Source of the DNA: Burkholderiales bacterium RIFCSPHIGHO2_12_FULL_69_20
GTDB taxonomy: Bacteria; Pseudomonadota; Gammaproteobacteria; Burkholderiales; Burkholderiaceae_C
Direction of reading: 5' to 3'
DNA length: 64,000 bases
Assembly (NCBI GenBank): GCA_001770815.1
Contig: MESD01000043.1
Span: forward strand, 62,001-126,000
Shown here in pieces: positions 1-9,752 of this stretch (the first letter of the stretch is position 1; the number at the start of each line of letters is the position of its first letter). The notes under the pieces were generated by a model. The model saw only the letters and a list, made by a program, of their open reading frames with translations. It did not search any database and was not told the origin of the DNA. The position numbers and the translations under genes were made by a program.

Positions 1-948
1 CAGCGAATCCTCCATCGCGCGGCGAAACGCCAGCGATTCGGCCAGCGCCTCTTCGGCGGCATGCCGCCGCCGGCCATCGCGCACCAGCAGCACCACCACC
101 ACGCTCAGGGCCAGCGACAGGCCCAGCACCAGCGCGGTGGCCAGGTTGGGGATCAGGCTGGGCGCGCGCTCCATCGCATCCACCCGCAGCTGCAGCGGCA
201 CGCCGGGCAGGTCGACCAGCCGCTCGGCAACGAACACACCGGCGCCGCGCACCGCCCCGCTGCGCGCCAGCCGGGTGCCGTCCCCCTCGACGAACGACAG
301 CTCGTGGCTGCGGCCGATCTCGGCGCCCAGCACTTCGTCGAGCAACTGCGGCAACAGCAGCGTGGCCACGGTGAAACCCACCAGCTCACCCGACGCCTGC
401 AGCGGCACGCAGACATCGACCGCCTCCAGCCCCAGGCCGCCGGGCAGGGGCACGAACTGGCTGCGCGAGAACACCGGCGACATCAAGCGCTGTGCGGTGT
501 TGCAGGCCACCTCGGCCTCCACCTCCATCTCGGCGCGCGGCAGTTGCGAGAACAGCGGCTCGAGAAACGGCGTCTCGGCCGCCTCGACGATGCGCAGGCG
601 CTGGTCGCGGCGCTCCAGCCGGCCGATCTCGCGCTGGCTGCGCAGCAGCACGTCGGCATGGCGCTGCCAGGCCTGGGCATCGCCGGCGGGCACCTGCAAG
701 CCCTGCATGCCTTGCAGCACCAGCTGGGTGCGGCGGCGGATCTCGCCCTGGACCGCGGCGGCCACGTCCTCGGTGCGCTCCAGCGCGCGCGCCTGTTCGT
801 AGCGCAGCGTCAGCACCACCAGCAGCGATTGCGCCACGCCCAGCAGCACCACCAGCACCCCCCACAGCAGCAGGCGGGGAGAGCGGCGGCCGGCCGGGGG
901 TGGCGCGGGTGGCGGTGGTGCAAAGTGGGGCGCGGCGGACACGGTCAT
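1..948 (-). CDS. Sensor histidine kinase, N-terminal part (TM + periplasmic sensor region + start of PAS domain); runs off the window edge
   Basis: Frame read by hand from the reverse strand (MTVSAAPHFAPPPPAPPPAGRRSPRLLLWGVLVVLLGVAQSLLVVL... ending ...VVVVLLVRDGRRRHAAEEALAESLAFRRAMEDSL). Two TM segments, then a typical PAS-entry motif. Open from 948 to base 1; missing from the ORF track because it has no stop in the window. Confidence 0.75.
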   Translation of the reverse strand, partial: MTVSAAPHFAPPPPAPPPAGRRSPRLLLWGVLVVLLGVAQSLLVVLTLRYEQARALERTEDVAAAVQGEIRRRTQLVLQGMQGLQVPAGDAQAWQRHADVLLRSQREIGRLERRDQRLRIVEAAETPFLEPLFSQLPRAEMEVEAEVACNTAQRLMSPVFSRSQFVPLPGGLGLEAVDVCVPLQASGELVGFTVATLLLPQLLDEVLGAEIGRSHELSFVEGDGTRLARSGAVRGAGVFVAERLVDLPGVPLQLRVDAMERAPSLIPNLATALVLGLSLALSVVVVLLVRDGRRRHAAEEALAESLAFRRAMEDSL

Positions 949-1026
949 GCTGACCGGCAGTATTCCCCGCCGCGCCCGGCCCGGGCCTACGCAGTTGTGC
1001 GCATGGCCCAGGCCGGTGCGGCAGGC

Positions 1027-1368
1027 TCAGCGGCTGGCTTGCGACACACGCAGGCTGGCGGGTGCGGTGTAGCCATCCACCTCGGCGTTGATGGCCTTGA
1101 GCTCACCGCTCTGGATGGCCTGCGCGGTTTGCGCCTTGATGGCGGCGCGCGTGGCATGGCTGCGCACCGGCTCCATGTAACCGGCCGACCAGGCCTTGGT
1201 CAGGCCGGTCTGGCGGGCGGTGGCCAGCTCGGCGCTGACGGCGGCGCGGGTCTTGCCGCTTTGCACGGCCTGCAGCCAGGTGTCGGGCGTGGCTTCCTGG
1301 GCCAAGGCGCTGCCGGCAGCGGCGGCGGTCAGGGCGATGGCGGCGATCAGGGATTGGGTGGCGTTCAT
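1027..1368 (-). CDS. DUF4148 domain-containing secreted protein
   Basis: MNATQSLIAAIALTAAAAGSALAQEATPDTWLQ...; signal peptide plus DUF4148-like WSAGYMEPVRSH...GELKAINAEV; paralogous to 14684..15043. Confidence 0.8.
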   Translation of the reverse strand: MNATQSLIAAIALTAAAAGSALAQEATPDTWLQAVQSGKTRAAVSAELATARQTGLTKAWSAGYMEPVRSHATRAAIKAQTAQAIQSGELKAINAEVDGYTAPASLRVSQASR

Positions 1369-1494
1369 GGTGCTGTCCTTCAGGTGGGTTGCAATGGGAT
1401 TCGTGTCGGTCCGGTGTGGCGGGTGGGGTGTTGTCACAGCGCCGACCACGGAATGAACTGTGACCAGCGCAGCCAACGTCTTGCGGACAGCCAC

Positions 1495-1510
1495 ATGACA
1501 AAAATGTCAT
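1495..1510. promoter_or_regulatory. CusR/CopR-like inverted repeat ATGACA-AAAA-TGTCAT
   Basis: Perfect 6+6 palindrome between the divergent DUF4148 gene and the response regulator; resembles the CusR box (AAAATGACAANNTTGTCATTTT). Confidence 0.6.
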
Positions 1511-1546
1511 CCAGCAGGCCTGTGCCCAGTGGCACCATGCGCTCCC

Positions 1547-2236
1547 ATGCGACTCCTGGTGATCGAGGACGAGGTCAAGCTCGCGCAGTACCTGTACAAG
1601 GGCCTGAGCGAAAACGGCCATGTGGTGGACCTGGCCCATGACGGCATCGAAGGCCGGCGCCTGGCCATCGGCGGTGAATACGACCTCGTGCTGCTGGATG
1701 TGATGCTGCCCGGCATCGACGGTTTCGGTGTGCTGCAGGCCATCCGCGCCGAGAAGCGCCACCTGCCGGTGCTGATGCTCACCGCCCGCGACCGGGTGGA
1801 AGACCGGGTGCGCGGTTTGGAGCAAGGCGCCGACGACTACCTCGTCAAGCCCTTCGCCTTCAGCGAGCTGCTGGCGCGGGTGGGCGCGCTGTTGCGCCGT
1901 GGCCAGCAGGTTGGCGCCCAGCCCGCCACCGAGCTGCACCTGGCCGACCTCAGCCTGGATCTGCTGAGCCGGCGTGCCGAGCGCCGCAGCGAGCGCCTGG
2001 ACCTCACCGCCAAGGAGTTCAAGCTGCTGGCATTGCTGCTGCGCCGGCGCGGGCAGATCCTGTCGCGCACCACGCTGGCCGAGCAGGTGTGGGACATGAA
2101 CTTCGATTCCGACACCAACATCGTCGAAGTGGCGGTGCGCCGGCTGCGCGCCAAGCTGGATGATCCGTTTCCCACCAAGCTGCTGCACACCGTGCGTGGC
2201 ATGGGCTATGTGCTGGAAGACCGCGCACCGTCATGA
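1547..2236 (+). CDS. OmpR-family (heavy-metal type) response regulator
   Basis: [33 protein letters not shown]..., receiver plus winged-helix ([26 protein letters not shown]). Confidence 0.92.
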   Translation: MRLLVIEDEVKLAQYLYKGLSENGHVVDLAHDGIEGRRLAIGGEYDLVLLDVMLPGIDGFGVLQAIRAEKRHLPVLMLTARDRVEDRVRGLEQGADDYLVKPFAFSELLARVGALLRRGQQVGAQPATELHLADLSLDLLSRRAERRSERLDLTAKEFKLLALLLRRRGQILSRTTLAEQVWDMNFDSDTNIVEVAVRRLRAKLDDPFPTKLLHTVRGMGYVLEDRAPS

Positions 2237-3585
2237 CCACCTGCAACCAGCTGCTGTGCAGCCATTCCATCGCCGGGCGGCTGTCGAAGAAACTGGCGCT
2301 GTTCGCTGCCGTGGTGATCGGCCTGGTGTCAGGCGCCAGCTGGCTGTCGATGGCGATGATGGTCAAGGAGCGCAATGCGCAGGAACAGGCGCGCAGCTGC
2401 GACATCGTGGCCGACATCCTGGCACTGGAGGCGCGCAACGGTGGTGAGCGGGCGGTGCTGCAGCGCCTGAACAGCGACGCCCCGACGCGGGCCAAGGCGC
2501 ACCTGCAGGTGCTGCGCGCCGACGGCTCGGTGCTGTATGCCGACCCGATGTCGGACGCGCTGCACCAATCGAGCCACCAGCGCACGCAAGCCTTCCAGAT
2601 CAGCACGCCCGGCGTGGCCGGCGGCATGCTGCAGGCCCGCTACACCATGGACTTCACCCGCAGCGCCGAGCTGGGCAAGCGCTGGGCGCTGACCCTGGTG
2701 GCCGTGTCACTGGCCGCCGGGGTGGTGGTGGCGCTCGGCGCGGGCTGGTTCGTGCGCCGCAGCCTGCTGCCCCTGGGCGGGCTGGCGGCGCAGACGCGCG
2801 CCATCTCGCCCCAACACCTGCACCAGCGCCTGGCCCTGGCCGACCCGGCCGAGGAACTGCTGCCCTGGGTGACCCAGTTCAACGCGCTGATGGACCGGCT
2901 GCAGCGCGCCTATACCCAGCTGGAGGCCTTCAACGCCGACGTGGCACACGAGCTGCGCACGCCGCTGGCCACGCTGATCGGCGAGACCGAGGTGGCGCTG
3001 TCGCGCGAGCGCAGCCCCGAGGCCCTGCGCGAGACGCTGCAAAGCAACCTGGAAGAGATGCAGCGACTGTCGGCGCTGGTCAACGACATGCTGTTCCTGT
3101 CGCAGGCCGATCGGGGCGTGACCGCCCGCCGCGGCGCGCCCGTCAGCCTGGCCGCGCTGGCCGCCCAGGTGAGCGAATTCCACGAGGCCACGCTGGAAGA
3201 CGCCGGCCTGGCGCTGCGCATCGACGGTGACGCCACGCTGCCGGTGGACGAGCCGCTGGTCAAGCGTGCGTTGTCCAACCTGCTGGGCAATGCCACCCGC
3301 TTTGCCACGCCGGGCTCCACGGTGGTGATCAACATCGCCCCGGCCGCCGATGCCGAGCAGGTGCAGCTGGTGGTGCAGAACCGCGGCCAGGCCATCGCCG
3401 CCGACCACCTGCCGCGGCTGTTCGACCGCTTCTTCCGCGTCGACAGCGCCCGCTGCTGCGAAGACGGCCAGCACCACGGTCTGGGTCTGGCCATCGTGGC
3501 CGCCATCGCCCGCATGCACGCCGGCCGCACCGTGGCCGAAAGCGCCAGCGGCACCACCCGCGTCGGCTTCACCTTGGCGGCATAA
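2233..3585 (+). CDS. Heavy-metal-type sensor histidine kinase (CusS-like)
   Basis: HAMP, H-box [28 protein letters not shown]-box, [15 protein letters not shown]; overlaps the regulator stop by 4 bp. Confidence 0.92.
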   Translation: MTTCNQLLCSHSIAGRLSKKLALFAAVVIGLVSGASWLSMAMMVKERNAQEQARSCDIVADILALEARNGGERAVLQRLNSDAPTRAKAHLQVLRADGSVLYADPMSDALHQSSHQRTQAFQISTPGVAGGMLQARYTMDFTRSAELGKRWALTLVAVSLAAGVVVALGAGWFVRRSLLPLGGLAAQTRAISPQHLHQRLALADPAEELLPWVTQFNALMDRLQRAYTQLEAFNADVAHELRTPLATLIGETEVALSRERSPEALRETLQSNLEEMQRLSALVNDMLFLSQADRGVTARRGAPVSLAALAAQVSEFHEATLEDAGLALRIDGDATLPVDEPLVKRALSNLLGNATRFATPGSTVVINIAPAADAEQVQLVVQNRGQAIAADHLPRLFDRFFRVDSARCCEDGQHHGLGLAIVAAIARMHAGRTVAESASGTTRVGFTLAA

Positions 3586-3729
3586 ACCCACTTCGGCAGC
3601 GGCTTCGGCGTTCACTTGCCTGCATTGCGCTGTTCTGGGTTGGACTGCTACGCAGTTCCGCGCATGGACAGCGCCGTCGCGGGCGCGACACTCCTCGGAT
3701 TCGCCCCCCCGATTCAGGACAGTCCACCC

Positions 3730-6033
3730 ATGCCCGAACACACCCAGGAAGACAAGCGCGCCGAACTTCGCCGCGCGGCGTTGGAGTACCACGAGTTCCC
3801 CACGCCCGGCAAGGTGGCCATCGCCGCCACCAAGCAGATGGTGAATCAGCGCGACCTGGCGCTGGCCTATTCGCCCGGCGTGGCGGCCGCCTGCGAAGAG
3901 ATCGTCGACGACCCGGCCAACGCCTGGCGCTACACCTCGCGCGGCAACCTGGTGGCGGTGGTGACCAACGGCACCGCGGTGCTGGGCCTGGGCAACATCG
4001 GCCCGCTGGCGTCCAAGCCGGTGATGGAAGGCAAGGGCGTGCTGTTCAAGAAGTTCGCCGGCATCGACGTGTTCGACCTGGAGATCGCCGAGACCGACGT
4101 CGACAAGCTGGTCGAGATCATCGCGGCGCTGGAGCCCACCTTCGGCGGCATCAACCTCGAAGACATCAAGGCGCCTGATTGCTTCTACGTCGAGCGCAAG
4201 CTGCGCGAGCGCATGAAGATCCCCGTCTTCCACGACGACCAGCACGGCACCGCCATCGTGGTGGGCGCGGCGCTGATGAACGGGCTGAAGGTGGTGGACA
4301 AGAAGATCGACGAGGTCAAGCTGGTCACCTCGGGCGCCGGTGCGGCGGCCCTGGCCTGCCTGAACCTGCTGGTCAAGCTGGGGCTGCCGAAGAAGAACAT
4401 CTTCGTCACCGACCTGGCGGGTGTGGTCTACAGCGGCCGGGTGGAACTGATGGACCCCGACAAGGCCGAGTTCGCCCAGCCCACCGCCCACCGCACGCTG
4501 GCCGAAGCCATCGCCGGCGCCGACGTGTTCCTGGGCCTGTCGGCCGGTGGTGTGCTGAAGGCGCCGATGGTGGCCAGCATGGCCGCCAAGCCGCTGATCT
4601 TTGCCCTGGCCAATCCCAACCCGGAAATCATGCCGGAGGAGGTGGCCGCCGTGCGCAGCGACGCCATCATGGCCACCGGCCGCACCGACTACCCGAACCA
4701 GGTCAACAACGTCCTGTGCTTCCCGTACATCTTCCGCGGGGCGCTGGATTCAGGCGCGACCACCATCACCGACGAGATGGAGATCGCCGCGGTGCATGCC
4801 ATCGCCGACCTGGCCCAGGCCGAGCAGAACGACGTGGTGGCTGCTGCCTATGCCGGCACCACCCTGGTGTTCGGGCCCGAATACCTGATCCCCAAGCCGT
4901 TCGATCCGCGGCTGATGATGAAGATCGCCCCGGCCGTGGCGCGTGCCGCCGCCGCCTCGGGCGTGGCCGCCCGCCCGGTGACCGACTTCGCCGCCTACGA
5001 GGAAAGGCTGCAGAGCTTCGTCTACGCCTCGGGCAATGCGATGAAGCCCATCTTCAGCCAGGCCAAGCGTGCCAAGCGCCGCAACGTGGCCTTTGCCGAG
5101 GGCGAAGACCGGCGGGTGCTGCGCGCGGTGCAGGTGGTGGTCGACGAAGGCCTGGCCCGGCCCTGGCTGGTGGGCCGGGCCAGCGTCATCCATGCCCGCA
5201 TCGAGAAGCTGGGCCTGCGCCTGCAGGCCGGGCGTGACTACGACATCGTCAACATCGACGACGACCCACGCTACCGCGACTACTGGCAGACCTACCACCG
5301 CATGACCGAGCGCAAGGGCGTCACCGAGCAGTTCGCCAAGATCGAAATGCGCCGCCGGCTGACGCTGATCACCAGCATGCTGCTGCACAAGGGCGAGGTC
5401 GACGGCATGATCTGCGGCACCTGGGGCGCCACCGCACAGCACCTGGCGCACATCGACCAGATCATCGGCCGGCGGGCCGGCGTCAACACCTACGCCTGCA
5501 TGAACGGGCTGATCCTGCCCGGACGGCAGGTGTTCCTGGTCGACACCCACGTCAACTACGACCCCACGGCCGAGCAGCTGGCCGAGATCACCGTGCTGGC
5601 GGCCGAAGAGATGCTGCGCTTCGGCGTGCAACCCAAGGCCGCGCTGCTGTCGCACAGCAGCTTTGGCGCCAGCAGCCAGCCCTCGGCGGTGAAGATGCGC
5701 GAGGCGCTGGTGCTGATCCAGCAGCGTGCGCCGTGGCTCGAGGTCGACGGCGAAATGCACGGCGATGTCGCGCTGGACGCCGACCTGCGGCATGAGCTGA
5801 TGCCCCGCTCGACGCTGACCGGCGAAGCCAACCTGCTGGTGCTGCCCAACATCGACGCCGCCAACATCAGCTACAACCTGCTGAAGACGGCCGCCGGCGG
5901 CGGCATCGCCATCGGCCCGGTGCTGCTGGGTGCGGCCAAACCGGCGCATATCCTGACCCCGTCGGCCACCGTGCGGCGCATCGTCAACATGACCGCACTG
6001 ACCGTCGCCGACGCCAACGCCGCCCGACTCTAG
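3730..6033 (+). CDS. maeB: NADP-dependent malic enzyme with C-terminal phosphotransacetylase-like domain
   Basis: [50 protein letters not shown]; long PTA-like C-terminal half. Confidence 0.95.
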   Translation: MPEHTQEDKRAELRRAALEYHEFPTPGKVAIAATKQMVNQRDLALAYSPGVAAACEEIVDDPANAWRYTSRGNLVAVVTNGTAVLGLGNIGPLASKPVMEGKGVLFKKFAGIDVFDLEIAETDVDKLVEIIAALEPTFGGINLEDIKAPDCFYVERKLRERMKIPVFHDDQHGTAIVVGAALMNGLKVVDKKIDEVKLVTSGAGAAALACLNLLVKLGLPKKNIFVTDLAGVVYSGRVELMDPDKAEFAQPTAHRTLAEAIAGADVFLGLSAGGVLKAPMVASMAAKPLIFALANPNPEIMPEEVAAVRSDAIMATGRTDYPNQVNNVLCFPYIFRGALDSGATTITDEMEIAAVHAIADLAQAEQNDVVAAAYAGTTLVFGPEYLIPKPFDPRLMMKIAPAVARAAAASGVAARPVTDFAAYEERLQSFVYASGNAMKPIFSQAKRAKRRNVAFAEGEDRRVLRAVQVVVDEGLARPWLVGRASVIHARIEKLGLRLQAGRDYDIVNIDDDPRYRDYWQTYHRMTERKGVTEQFAKIEMRRRLTLITSMLLHKGEVDGMICGTWGATAQHLAHIDQIIGRRAGVNTYACMNGLILPGRQVFLVDTHVNYDPTAEQLAEITVLAAEEMLRFGVQPKAALLSHSSFGASSQPSAVKMREALVLIQQRAPWLEVDGEMHGDVALDADLRHELMPRSTLTGEANLLVLPNIDAANISYNLLKTAAGGGIAIGPVLLGAAKPAHILTPSATVRRIVNMTALTVADANAARL

Positions 6034-6213
6034 GCGATCGCCACCCGCCAGACTCACCAGATTGGTGCATCGGGCTGACATCCACCACCGGGTGTTGAAA
6101 AATCCGCGTGACAGCCCCTTGACAAGCTGCCAAGTGCCTGATTTCTCGAATGTTTCCAGATTGTGAGCGCCCACTCAATCCCTTTTGATCCTGCCCAATT
6201 TTGAGGCAGCGAC

Positions 6214-6242
6214 TTGAGTTTTTGGGGGCGTTCCGGTAGCAT
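6214..6242 (+). promoter_or_regulatory. Putative sigma70-type promoter of the barnase-like gene
   Basis: TTGAGT - 17 bp - TAGCAT, 28 bp before the GTG start at 6270. Confidence 0.45.
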
Positions 6243-6269
6243 CCGGGCTTCAGATTTCAGGGTAATCCC

Positions 6270-6680
6270 GTGGACAAGGTCGCTCGGTCATCGATTTGGA
6301 ATCCTCTGCGACGGCTGGGGCTCCTGTCGATCATCGTGGCGTCGGTGCTGGTGGGGGCGGCGGTTCAAGCCAGGGGTCCGACAGGCCGTCTGGACACCGT
6401 GGCACTGTCGGCACTGCCGGTCGAAGCCCAGAAGACGCAGCGCTTGATTCACGCCGGCGGTCCGTTTCCTTACAGCAAGGACGGCGTGATCTTCGGCAAC
6501 CGCGAGCGGTTGTTGCCGCGGCGCCAGCGAGGCTTCTACCGCGAGTACACCGTGCCCACGCCGGGGTCGAGAGACCGCGGCGCGAGGCGCATCGTGTGCG
6601 GCGGCCAGCGTCCCAAGGCCCCTGAAGCCTGTTATTACACCGCCGATCATTACGCCAGCTTCAAGCTGATTGCGTCCTGA
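6270..6680 (+). CDS. Secreted guanyl-specific ribonuclease (barnase/RNase Sa family)
   Basis: GTG start; signal/TM N-terminus; FPYSKDGVIFGNRERLLP, YREYTVPTPGSRDRGARRIVCGG, YYTADHYASFKLI, placing the catalytic Glu, Arg and His of the barnase/RNase Sa fold. Confidence 0.88.
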   Translation: MDKVARSSIWNPLRRLGLLSIIVASVLVGAAVQARGPTGRLDTVALSALPVEAQKTQRLIHAGGPFPYSKDGVIFGNRERLLPRRQRGFYREYTVPTPGSRDRGARRIVCGGQRPKAPEACYYTADHYASFKLIAS

Positions 6681-6733
6681 GCGGCACTCGAACCGGAACC
6701 GATTCTTTTTCTTGACCCTGGAGGAACGCGACC

Positions 6734-7297
6734 ATGCTGCTGCAGACCGTCCGTCCCAATATCGTGCAGGCCATCCGCGCCTACCGTGTCGAAGACCTGA
6801 TGACCGCCGCCGAAGGCGCTGGCCAGCACTTCCTGTATGCCAACCTCACCGAGGCGCAGACCAAGCAGGACGTGCTCGACAAGATCGCCGAGTCGTTCCT
6901 GTTCCCGGCGCATTTCGGCAAGAACCTCGACGCACTGTTCGACTGCATGACCGATCTGGTGCACCGCGCTGGCAGCCAGCCGGGCTTCGTGGTGGTGCTC
7001 GAGCAGTTGCCCGACAACGCCCGCTTCGACCGCGAGGCGCGTGAGCAGTTGCTCGACGTGTTCCGCGATGCGGCCGATTTCTGGGGCGAGCGGCGCATCC
7101 CGTTCCGCTGCTTCTACTCGTTTGCCGTGGCACGCGCCAACGAGAGCAGCGCCTGGGAGCGTGTCAACGAGGCCGCGCAGGCGCCCGAGAAGCCGGCCCC
7201 CAAAGCCGCCCCGAAGAACGGCGCCAACCCCAACTTCGGCATGAACATGCCGATGATGAGCAGCGCCTTCGACACGGCGATGTGGTTGACGGTCTAA
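6734..7297 (+). CDS. Barstar-family ribonuclease inhibitor
   Basis: DKIAESFLFPAHFGKNLDALFDCMTDL...; immediately downstream of the RNase gene. Confidence 0.9.
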   Translation: MLLQTVRPNIVQAIRAYRVEDLMTAAEGAGQHFLYANLTEAQTKQDVLDKIAESFLFPAHFGKNLDALFDCMTDLVHRAGSQPGFVVVLEQLPDNARFDREAREQLLDVFRDAADFWGERRIPFRCFYSFAVARANESSAWERVNEAAQAPEKPAPKAAPKNGANPNFGMNMPMMSSAFDTAMWLTV

Positions 7298-7363
7298 CCC
7301 CCCCGTAGCGCCTGCGGCGTCCTTGCAGGCCACGCTGAGCCAGAGGCCCAGCCCTTCGGCAGG

Positions 7364-7385
7364 CACAAACGGCTCACCGTTTGTG
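7364..7385. other. Perfect 9-bp stem hairpin CACAAACGG-ctca-CCGTTTGTG in a convergent intergenic region
   Basis: Direct reading. Confidence 0.6.
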
Positions 7386-7450
7386 TCCGGCCTCAGCCCC
7401 CCCAGGGGGGCGGCCCCAGTTGGACCGGCAAAGCCGGATCCACAGCGCCC
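7386..7450 (-). repeat. Dispersed palindromic GC-rich repeat, copy C
   Basis: Reverse complement gggcgctgtGGATCCGGCTttGCCGGtCCaacTGGGGCCGCCCCCcTGgGGG matches copies at 8318 and 19650. Confidence 0.75.
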
Positions 7451-7483
7451 GTTGGGTTTGATGGCGGCCTGCGGGCCGTCTTG

Positions 7484-8257
7484 TCATTTCGGGGGCTCGG
7501 CGGGCAAGGCCTGCGCCAGCGCCACGTACTCGGCCACCGGCACTTCTTCGGCGCGGCGCTGCACGTCGAAGTTGCCGGTAAAGCCCTGCTCGTCGAGCCA
7601 GCGGCCCAAGGTGTGGCGCAGCAGCTTGCGGCGCTGTGAAAACGCCACCGTCACCAGCGTCGACAGACGGGCCTCGTCCAGCACCGGCGGGGTGGCCAGC
7701 GGCAGCATGCGCACGATGGCCGAATCCACCCGCGGCGGCGGGTCGAACGACTCGGGCGGCACGTCGAACAGCGCCTCGATGCGGTAGCGCCACTGCAGCA
7801 TCACCGTCAGGCGGCCGAAATCCTTGCCGCCGGGTGCCGCTGCCATGCGGTCGACCACCTCTTTCTGCAGCATGAAATGCTGGTCGACCACCCGTGGCGC
7901 CACCGCCAGCAGGTGGAACAGGATCGGCGTGGAGATGTTGTAGGGCAGGTTGCCCACCACCCGCAGCGGCTGGCCCGCGGCATCGGCCAACGCCGCGAAA
8001 TCCACCTTCAGCACGTCGGACTCCACCACCGTGACGCCCGGGCGCTGGCGCCAGCGCGCGGCCAGGTCGCGGTCGAGCTCGATCACCGTGAGCGCGCCGC
8101 AGCGCTCGAGCAACGGCTGCGTCATCGCCCCCAGGCCGGGCCCGATCTCGACCAGCGCCTGCCCGGGCTTGGGCGCGATGGCGCGCACGATCGCGTCGAT
8201 GATGCCGGCATCGACCAGGAAATGCTGGCCGAAGCGTTTGCGGGCGATATGACTCAT
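7484..8257 (-). CDS. rsmA: 16S rRNA (adenine1518/1519-N6)-dimethyltransferase
   Basis: [27 protein letters not shown]..., [30 protein letters not shown]. Confidence 0.96.
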   Translation of the reverse strand: MSHIARKRFGQHFLVDAGIIDAIVRAIAPKPGQALVEIGPGLGAMTQPLLERCGALTVIELDRDLAARWRQRPGVTVVESDVLKVDFAALADAAGQPLRVVGNLPYNISTPILFHLLAVAPRVVDQHFMLQKEVVDRMAAAPGGKDFGRLTVMLQWRYRIEALFDVPPESFDPPPRVDSAIVRMLPLATPPVLDEARLSTLVTVAFSQRRKLLRHTLGRWLDEQGFTGNFDVQRRAEEVPVAEYVALAQALPAEPPK

Positions 8258-8317
8258 TTCAGCCAGACCTGTCGCCGAATCGGCACCCGCAGCAACGCAT
8301 GCCCCCGGCGGAACCAA

Positions 8318-8398
8318 GCGGGCGCCGCGGATCCGGCTCTGCCGGGCCGCTGGGGCCGCCCCCTTGAGGGTGAAGCGCCGAAGGCGTTGCGGGGGTGG
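8318..8398 (+). repeat. Dispersed palindromic GC-rich repeat, copy A
   Basis: gggcgccgcGGATCCGGCTctGCCGGgCCgcTGGGGCCGCCCCCtTGaGGGtgaagcGCCGAAGGCGTtgcggggg. Confidence 0.75.
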
Positions 8399-8399
8399 G

Positions 8400-9752
8400 T
8401 CAATTCAGTGGCGGCTCGCGCAGCTCGATGTAGGCGCGCAGCCGCAGTTCCTTGGCCCAGTCCTGGTAGGTGGGTTCGAACCTGGCCTCGCGCAACTGGT
8501 TGCGGGCCTGCTCGCGCACTTCCTTGGGGTCGAGCTGGGCGCTGCGCCGCTCGATCACCTGGATCAGATGAACGCCGAAGCGCGAGGCCACCGGCGGCGA
8601 GATGCCGCCCAGCGGCAACTGGTTCATCGCCTCCTCGAACTCGGGCACGAAGTTGCCGGGTGAGGCCCAGCCCAGATCACCGCCACTGGGCGCACTGCCG
8701 TCTTCGGAGATTTCGCGGGCGACGTCATCGAACTTCTTCTCGCCGCGCTCGATCTGCTGGCGCAGCGTGGCCAGGCGCTGCGCCACCAGCGGCGCCTGGG
8801 CACGGTCGGCCGCGCGCAGCAGGATGTGGCGGGCGCGGGTCTGCGTCACCTTGAACGGATCGTCGCCCTGTCGATCGATCAGCTTGAGGATGTGGAAGCC
8901 CGCCGCGCTGCGCAGCGGCTGGTCGGTGACCTGGCCCACCGCCAATGGTTTGACCGCCTCGACGAACAGGTCGGGCAGCCGGTCGGCCGCCCGCATGCCC
9001 AGCTCACCACCGGCTTCGCGGTTGGGGTCTTCGCTGAGTTCACGCGCCACCTTGGAGAAATCTTCGCCGGCCTTCAGCCGGGCCAGCGCCTGTGTGGCGC
9101 GGGCCTGGCGCTGGGCCACCACGTCGGCGCCCGCGCCATCGGGCACGGTAACCAGGATCTGCGCCAGGTTGATCTGCGCCGTGCCGCTGCTCTTGGCGCG
9201 CCGCTCTGCAAGCAGGCGGTCGACATCGGCATCCGAGATGCGGATGCGCGAGATCACCTCGCGTTCGCGCACCCGCTCGAGCAGCACCTGGTCGCGCAGA
9301 TTGGCGCGAAAGCGTGCGATGTCCATGCCATCGGCGCGCAGCCGCTCGCGCAGCTGGGTGACGGTGATCTGGTTTTGCGCGGCGATGTTGGCGATGGCGC
9401 GGTCGACGTCGGCCTCGTCCACCTTCTGCCCGGTCTCGCGGGCGTAGGTGATCTGCACCCGCTCGTCGATCAGCGCATCGAGCACCTGCTGGCGCAGCAC
9501 CGCCGCATCGGGCAGCGAGGCACCGCCGCGGCGCGCGTCGGCGCTGATGCGCTCGATGCGCTGGGCCAGCTCGACCGAGGTGACCAACTCGGTGTTGACC
9601 ACCGCCACGATGAAGTCGGCGCTGCGGTTGGCGCGCGCTGCGGCGGGCTGGGCCTGGGCCGCACCAAGGGCCATGCCGGCCGCCAGGGCCAGCGCCGTTG
9701 CCACGGCCGACAACGGACGGTGCCGGCGCTTTGAATTGGGGAGTTGGGTCAT
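8400..9752 (-). CDS. surA: Periplasmic peptidyl-prolyl isomerase/chaperone SurA
   Basis: Signal peptide, SurA N domain ([21 protein letters not shown]), two parvulin domains. Confidence 0.95.
   Translation of the reverse strand: MTQLPNSKRRHRPLSAVATALALAAGMALGAAQAQPAAARANRSADFIVAVVNTELVTSVELAQRIERISADARRGGASLPDAAVLRQQVLDALIDERVQITYARETGQKVDEADVDRAIANIAAQNQITVTQLRERLRADGMDIARFRANLRDQVLLERVREREVISRIRISDADVDRLLAERRAKSSGTAQINLAQILVTVPDGAGADVVAQRQARATQALARLKAGEDFSKVARELSEDPNREAGGELGMRAADRLPDLFVEAVKPLAVGQVTDQPLRSAAGFHILKLIDRQGDDPFKVTQTRARHILLRAADRAQAPLVAQRLATLRQQIERGEKKFDDVAREISEDGSAPSGGDLGWASPGNFVPEFEEAMNQLPLGGISPPVASRFGVHLIQVIERRSAQLDPKEVREQARNQLREARFEPTYQDWAKELRLRAYIELREPPLN

Noticed and set aside
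2707-4491. Long minus-strand ORF (594 aa) opposite the histidine kinase and maeB
   Set aside because: Gln/His/Gly/Arg-rich antisense translation spanning two well-recognised genes; typical high-GC spurious ORF
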